From: Punica granatum
Taxonomy: Eukaryota; Streptophyta; Magnoliopsida; Myrtales; Lythraceae
Reading direction: 5' to 3'
Length of the DNA stretch: 64,000 nucleotides
Assembly (NCBI RefSeq): GCF_007655135.1
Contig: NC_045133.1
Coordinates: 62,001 to 126,000, forward strand
Under the pieces are notes generated by a model. It was not told the DNA's origin. It saw nothing but the letters and a program-made list of their open reading frames with translations, and made no database searches. Both the position numbers and the translations under genes were made by a program. Positions 62,065 through 64,000 of this stretch are shown here, piece after piece. Numbering within the stretch: the first letter of the stretch is position 1; every line of letters starts with the position of its first letter.

Positions 62065-62068
62065 TAAG

Positions 62069-62108
<40 letters not shown>

Positions 62109-62167
62109 CTGAAAGAAGAAAAGTAACACAAACTACTTTCTTTCTCAGATATATATATATATATATA
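62065..62167. repeat. (TA)n microsatellites
   Basis: Two long (TA)n runs, about 62065-62106 and 62150-62167, separated by about 44 bases. Similar shorter ones are at 27691-27722, 29375-29401 and 38075-38097 (the last in an SRP68 intron). Confidence 0.9.
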
Positions 62168-62607
62168 GTATAAATAAATAAATGTGAATATTTAGCACAT
62201 ATTCTTATGTAATATCATCTCTAATATAATATGACACACATATATAAATACAAGTTCGTATAAGTATGACCTAAAATTTAAATAAATAAAAAACATGGGT
62301 TTTTTCAGATGCTTTGGCACCTCTTCCCTTTAAGCAAGGTTGAGTTCAAGCCTTGGAAATGAAAAAAGAAAAAATCCACTATTAGAGAGCTTCACCTCTT
62401 CGTAAACCAATCCAGCTCAAACCTAGACTACTCGAGGGCCGGTGGGCTTCCAAATACCAAGTGATGCAGATAAAAAAATAATAATAATAAATAAATAATG
62501 CAGATACTAATATATAATACGTATTATAGATATTCTTATATCTTATATACACGTGAGAAAATCTCTAACAGTAAAATTGACGGATGTGACATGAAATATC
62601 AATTATG

Positions 62608-62800
62608 GGTAGGGCTGAGCAAAAAAAAAACCAACCAACCTGAAAACCCAAGCTGAACCAAGCCAACCCGCCCCAAATATTCAGGTCTTCTAGAACATGG
62701 TTCAGTTCTTGGTTCGATTCCTTGACTAAGTTTTTGTTTCGGTACAAGGCGGGACTTAAAATTAAAAACCCGATAACCCTGAATCGACCTGAGATTACTT
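62608..62800. repeat. GGGCTGAGC-type interspersed repeat
   Basis: Starts GGTAGGGCTGAGC followed by an A-run and words such as CCAACCAACCTGAAAACCC, AACCAAGCCAACCCG, GGTTCGATTCCTTGAC and ends with AACCCGATAACCCTGAATCG. This wording is common to short repeats in plant genomes; no ends with clear duplication were found. Confidence 0.4.
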
Positions 62801-64000
62801 AATATATATTTAATAATAATATTTAATTTGATATATAAGGCCATTGTCTCAAGCCCAGCTCACCATCGTTTTCTTTTATGAACAGTGATCGGAACCTCAC
62901 ACATGCCTCCTCACTCCCTTTCCCTCCCTGACAGACTTCAAAGATTAGTATTCAATATCAGATATGAGATATTAAGTTTGCAATGTTGATTTTTTTTTTT
63001 TGGGGGGATTTTGTGGTGAATTTTGGTATTGAATTTGTGTCTTGAAACCTATTTGTTGATTTCACTTTTTAATTGTGTTGTATATTTTCTCCTCGACTGC
63101 CTTTTTCTCTGTTCATTGAGACAACATAAATAATTTGCTTGTTGAAGAAGATAGTTAGGAGTTGCGCCCTTGATTGAGAGGTGTAAATTTTTCATGTGTA
63201 CTCTAGCGAAAAAACACCCCCGAATCTTCTTGTATATTACTGTTGTTTGAAATCCAAAACTCAGATATTATTTTTTTACAATTCATATTTGGGAGGAAGA
63301 AGAAGCAGGGTAATCGTTCTCTCTCATGCTCTGCTGTGTCTATTGTTTTATTTTCTGCTGGGAGAGGGAGTGAATCAAGCTATTTCCAATGCAATATAAA
63401 ATTAAAATAAAAGAAAGAAAGAAAACGAAAAGTATCAAAGTTGACGTCTACCCTGCACCCGTTTGGTCAACTGGTCAATTGGGGGATGAGTGTCATTTTC
63501 TTTCTAAAAGAAATGATGCTGAGGCCTGAGTGTTATTTCCTGAAACATCGATTGAGTTTACTGCATTTTACTCATAATTGTAAAATATTCTTACCATGAA
63601 TATTAATATACAAATAAGTATTTTTATCATCTGTAAAACATTAAATTTGTTGGATTTACATAAAAGTCATTTCAGGCTTTTAGGTTCTTAGCAAGACTAA
63701 CATATAGGATCACTGAGTATAATTTTCCGTTATCATCATCTTGGCTATATGTCATCGTACTTCAATTTTCAGAAATCTAACTTGTGATGTCCCCTACGAT
63801 TTTTTGTACTCTTTTGATTAATTATTCTTAACTTGAATAGAATCGAGATATGAGTTAAAAAAGCTTAAAGGGCATTAGATTTCCTCTTTTTTTATATATA
63901 TTTTCCTCAACATTATGGGTCGAAGCAATGGTAAATGACATGTTACTCTTATTTCTTCTTCTTTATCTTTTTTTCCCTTTTTGCTTGGTAGATTCATTTT

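Larger units (their letters stand above)
59324..64000. other. AT-rich intron or intergenic sequence to the window end
   Basis: No exon is recognised. There are (TA)n runs at about 62065-62106 and 62150-62167, an AAAT-type repeat near 61587-61610 (AAAAAATAAAAAATAAAAA), and a MITE-like unit at 62608-62800 with CCAACCAACCTGAAAACCC near one end. 60540-61100 looks like degraded transposon. If the copine gene continues upstream, this is its intron. Confidence 0.55.

Noticed and set aside
62700..62725. A tRNA gene, from GGTTCGATTCC
   Set aside because: The word resembles a B box, but no matching A box, acceptor stem or anticodon arm can be drawn around it; it is part of an interspersed repeat.

Overview
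The window is nuclear DNA of a dicotyledonous plant. The genes have many short introns with GT..AG ends, AT-rich spacers, miniature transposons, LTR remnants and an endogenous plant pararetrovirus, and the recognisable proteins are plant orthologues. The species cannot be named from sequence; a woody rosid is a guess. A run of exactly 100 N (29844-29943) marks a scaffold join of unknown true size.

Layout. 1-2580: an unassigned 5' fragment, then a five-exon minus-strand gene for a chloroplast HPP-family membrane protein (nitrite transporter NITR2;1 type). 4249-7705: a 13-exon minus-strand leucine-rich-repeat receptor kinase. 9690-10315: a decayed PPR pseudogene. 11430-21872: an NRT1/PTR (NPF2) cluster with one broken gene, one intact gene and one truncated pseudo-copy made by a local tandem duplication. 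23399-24920: a type II DnaJ/HSP40 co-chaperone. 24960-36500: repeat-rich land with nested inverted-repeat elements, the 5' end of a gene cut by the gap, interstitial telomere-like repeat, LTR-like sequence, and a broken GRF zinc-finger gene set among tandem repeats. 36531-43835: the 13-exon SRP68 gene of the signal recognition particle (minus). 44479-52110: LTR-like sequence and a decayed minus-strand pararetrovirus split by a 1,662-bp solo LTR with a target-site duplication. 52410-57031: a seven-exon WD40 protein (plus). 58835-59323: only the last three exons of a BONZAI-type copine (minus). The remainder is AT-rich repeat or intron.

Five coding sequences were resolved exon by exon, and the exons sum to whole reading frames: 243 aa (HPP), 603 aa (LRR kinase), 610 aa (NPF2), 349 aa (DnaJ) and 616 aa (SRP68). 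A WD40 model of 537 aa also closes. The gene set recalls two Arabidopsis blocks, about At5g61.9-62.7 and At3g47.9, suggesting conserved ancestral linkage. The genes are not an operon and share no obvious pathway, apart from the NPF tandem array. The most unusual features are the solo-LTR-split pararetrovirus lying close upstream of the WD40 gene, the element with terminal inverted repeats of more than 200 bp (13919-15153), the tandem NPF duplication that left a 3'-exon pseudogene, and the repeat-flanked GRF zinc-finger remnant.
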